Part shown: positions 13,350 through 14,839 of the stretch, piece after piece
How the letters are laid out: each line of letters begins with the position of its first letter
How positions within the stretch are numbered: position 1 is the stretch's first letter
Origin: JBEKLJ01 sp050010255
GTDB lineage: Bacteria; Acidobacteriota; Terriglobia; Bryobacterales; Bryobacteraceae
Assembly: GCA_050010255.1 (NCBI GenBank)
Contig: JBEKLJ010000074.1
Span: 1 to 14,839, forward strand
Reading direction: 5' to 3'
DNA: 14,839 bases
Position numbers and translations under genes: made by a program
The notes under the pieces: model-generated
What the model saw: the letters and a program-made list of their open reading frames with translations, nothing else
What the model was told of the DNA's origin: nothing
The model's database searches: none

Positions 13350-14634
13350 CGGATCGCTCCCGCCTCCGATGCCCGACCCCGCGCAACCGGCGCGCCTGAA
13401 GCGCGTCACGCCGGCGGTGTGCGCGCTGCTGCTGATCGCCGCCGCGCCTCCGCTCGAGCAGGCCGCGCCGGGCGCCGCGCTGTGGGCCGCGCCGGCCATC
13501 CTGCTGGCCGCCATGCTCATCGCCTGGGCGGCCGAATCCGCGCAGTTTTTCATTGCCCAGGGCTTCGCGCTGGCGATCCTGGCCTGGCTGCAAACGCTGC
13601 CGGAGTTCGCCGTGGAGTTCGTGCTGGCCTGGAGGCAGCGCGTGGACCTGCTGCTGGCGAACCTGACCGGCTCCCTGCGCCTGCTGACCGGACTGGGCTG
13701 GCCGCTGATCTACTTCGTCGCGGCGTTCGTCCACCGGCGCAGGCACGGCCGGCCGCTCCGGCGGATCCGCCTCGAGGACCAGCACTGCGTCGAAGTGGTG
13801 GGCCTGCTCGTGCCGCTCATCTACGCCGCCATAGTGTGGTGGAAGGGCTCGCTCAACCTTTTCGACGCCGGGGTGCTGATCGCCATCTACCTCGCCTACC
13901 TGGCCGTCCTCAGGCGCGTGCCGCCCGAAGAGGCCGAGGGCATCGAGGAGCTGGAGGTGGTGCCGCGCACCATCGCCAAGGCGCCGCGCCGCATCCGGAT
14001 CGCGCTGATCGCCGGCTTGTTCATCGGAGGAGGGCTGCTCATCTACCTGTCGGCCGGGCCGTTCGTGGGAAGCCTGCTGGCCATCGCGGCCACTCTGGGA
14101 GTGCCGAGCTTCATCTTCGTCCAGTGGGTGGCGCCGCTGGTTTCGGAGTTCCCCGAGAAGGTCTCGGCGTTCTACTGGGCGCGCACGGTGCATCGCGCTC
14201 CGATGGCGCTCATGAACATGGTCTCCAGCAACATCAACCAGTGGACCCTGCTGGCGGCCATGCTGCCCATCGTCTACTCGATCAGCCGGGGCCAGGTCTC
14301 GCACATCCCGCTGGATGCGCGGCAGGAACTCGAGCTGTTGATGACCATCGCGCAGTCGCTGGTTGGCATGGTGTTTCTGATCAACATGGAGCTGGCCTGG
14401 TGGGAGGCGGCGGCGCTGTTCTCTCTGTGGGGCATCCAGTTTGCCTTCTCGCCGATCCCCCCGGGCCCGGGCCTCATCGGATTCATCGTGGTTCACATCC
14501 ACTGGTGGGTAACGGTGGCCTACCTGCTCTGGGCGGCGGCGTCGCTAGCGCGGATGATCCTGGGACGGCGGCGCCCGCAGGCCTTCCGTCTGTTCGCCCA
14601 CATGTGGCGCACTCACATCTGGCCAACGCGGTGA
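13330..14634 (+). CDS. Divergent sodium/calcium-exchanger (CaCA)-like membrane protein
   Basis: This 434-residue protein has about ten hydrophobic segments and the two alpha-repeats typical of cation/calcium antiporters, in diverged form. Repeat 1 (about 72-128) carries WLQTLPEFAVEF with E92, then LLLANLTGSLRLL (N111, G114-S115). Repeat 2 (about 255-315) carries VAPLVSEFPEKVSA with E276, then MNMVSSNINQWTLL (299-304). In the family, the acidic residue of the PE pair and the following Asn/Ser bind the ion. The GTS before the glutamates is replaced by LQT and LVS, and the second GN-x-x-GSN by MN-x-x-SSN, so the ion and even antiport activity are uncertain. A charged loop (about 195-222) separates the halves. 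The ATG at 13330 has GGAAGGA two bases upstream and lies inside nadB; an alternative ATG at 13369 lacks a site. Translation is probably coupled to nadB. Confidence 0.72.
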   Translation: MRSPSADGSLPPPMPDPAQPARLKRVTPAVCALLLIAAAPPLEQAAPGAALWAAPAILLAAMLIAWAAESAQFFIAQGFALAILAWLQTLPEFAVEFVLAWRQRVDLLLANLTGSLRLLTGLGWPLIYFVAAFVHRRRHGRPLRRIRLEDQHCVEVVGLLVPLIYAAIVWWKGSLNLFDAGVLIAIYLAYLAVLRRVPPEEAEGIEELEVVPRTIAKAPRRIRIALIAGLFIGGGLLIYLSAGPFVGSLLAIAATLGVPSFIFVQWVAPLVSEFPEKVSAFYWARTVHRAPMALMNMVSSNINQWTLLAAMLPIVYSISRGQVSHIPLDARQELELLMTIAQSLVGMVFLINMELAWWEAAALFSLWGIQFAFSPIPPGPGLIGFIVVHIHWWVTVAYLLWAAASLARMILGRRRPQAFRLFAHMWRTHIWPTR

Positions 14635-14699
14635 CTCGGCAGCGGAAAAGAAGATCGTTAACCCGCATTTCTCGCCACGGTCATGGTGAAACATCCGGG

Positions 14700-14839
14700 C
14701 TAGCGATACTGCCGAAGCGCCGTCGTCGCGAGGCCGTCGCTCTCCAAATGATAGCCGGAGTACTCGATCAGCAAGCTCGAGCGGCCGAACAGCCGCAGTT
14801 CGGCGTCGCTCCGGTGGCGGATCGGAAGCCAGAAGTCGT
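14700..14839 (-). CDS. C-terminal end of an unidentified protein, partial
   Basis: Reading from the right edge, the minus strand stays open for 46 codons and ends in TAG at 14702-14700. The visible peptide begins DFWLPIRHRSDAELRLFG, continues with SSLLIEYSGYHLES and ends LATTALRQYR. Alternating hydrophobic and polar residues suggest beta strands, and F-W-L-P followed by a short strand and a Y-x-x-Y end recalls the tail of periplasmic or outer-membrane beta-rich proteins of unknown function. I do not recognise the family with confidence. The gene runs off the window and converges with the exchanger-like gene over a 65-nt gap in which I see no clear terminator. Confidence 0.6.
   Translation of the reverse strand, partial: DFWLPIRHRSDAELRLFGRSSLLIEYSGYHLESDGLATTALRQYR

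Noticed and set aside
11679..13553. 624-codon minus-strand open frame over nadB
   Set aside because: nadB is certain on the plus strand; the antisense product is Arg/Gln/Gly-rich low complexity.
13315..14502. 395-codon minus-strand open frame over the exchanger-like gene
   Set aside because: It is rich in His, Gln, Arg and Asp, as expected for the complement of a hydrophobic membrane protein.

Overview
This is a high-GC (roughly two-thirds G+C by eye) chromosomal window with tightly packed genes on both strands and frequent GTG/TTG starts. The protein content is Gram-negative: RND/TolC efflux, a Lol-type permease, a lipoprotein and an outer-membrane barrel. Together with a GWxTD-domain protein next to a carboxypeptidase-regulatory-like/beta-barrel protein, it suggests Acidobacteriota, perhaps a Solibacter/Bryobacter-like lineage. 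That placement is inference from family content; there is no rRNA or other direct marker. I see no mobile element, CRISPR array, tRNA or rRNA.

Layout. 1-2530 (+): the 3' part of an efflux gene in which the end of an RND permease runs in frame, through an internal signal-peptide-like segment, into a whole TolC-type outer-membrane domain. 2545-3273 (-): a family 2 glycosyltransferase of the dolichyl/polyprenyl-phosphate sugar synthase type, convergent with it. 3274-3406: a divergent promoter region with a self-complementary -10 box and a strong hairpin in the lysS leader. 3407-6164 (+): lysS followed after 4 nt by a LolC/LolE-family permease. 6165-6367: convergent intergenic space filled by two tandem 86-bp repeats with covarying hairpins. 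6368-7873 (-): a lipoprotein built of PD40/beta-propeller-like repeats. 7874-8168: a divergent control region whose plus-strand promoter has a perfect 7-bp-arm dyad filling its 17-bp spacer. 8169-11682 (+): the GWxTD protein and the carboxypeptidase-regulatory-like/beta-barrel protein, with a 9-codon ORF between them that overlaps the second start. 11683-11816: intergenic, with a third, diverged copy of the hairpin repeat. 11817-14634 (+): nadB (L-aspartate oxidase) overlapping by 20 bp a divergent sodium/calcium-exchanger-like membrane protein. 14700-14839 (-): the C-terminal end of an unidentified protein that runs off the right edge.

How the genes fit together: most are housekeeping (lysS, nadB) or envelope genes (efflux, sugar-lipid synthesis, lipoprotein export, surface proteins). 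No obvious multi-gene pathway or defence island links the whole window. The points most worth following are the RND-TolC fusion, the structured intergenic repeat family and the promoter with an operator-like dyad between its hexamers.
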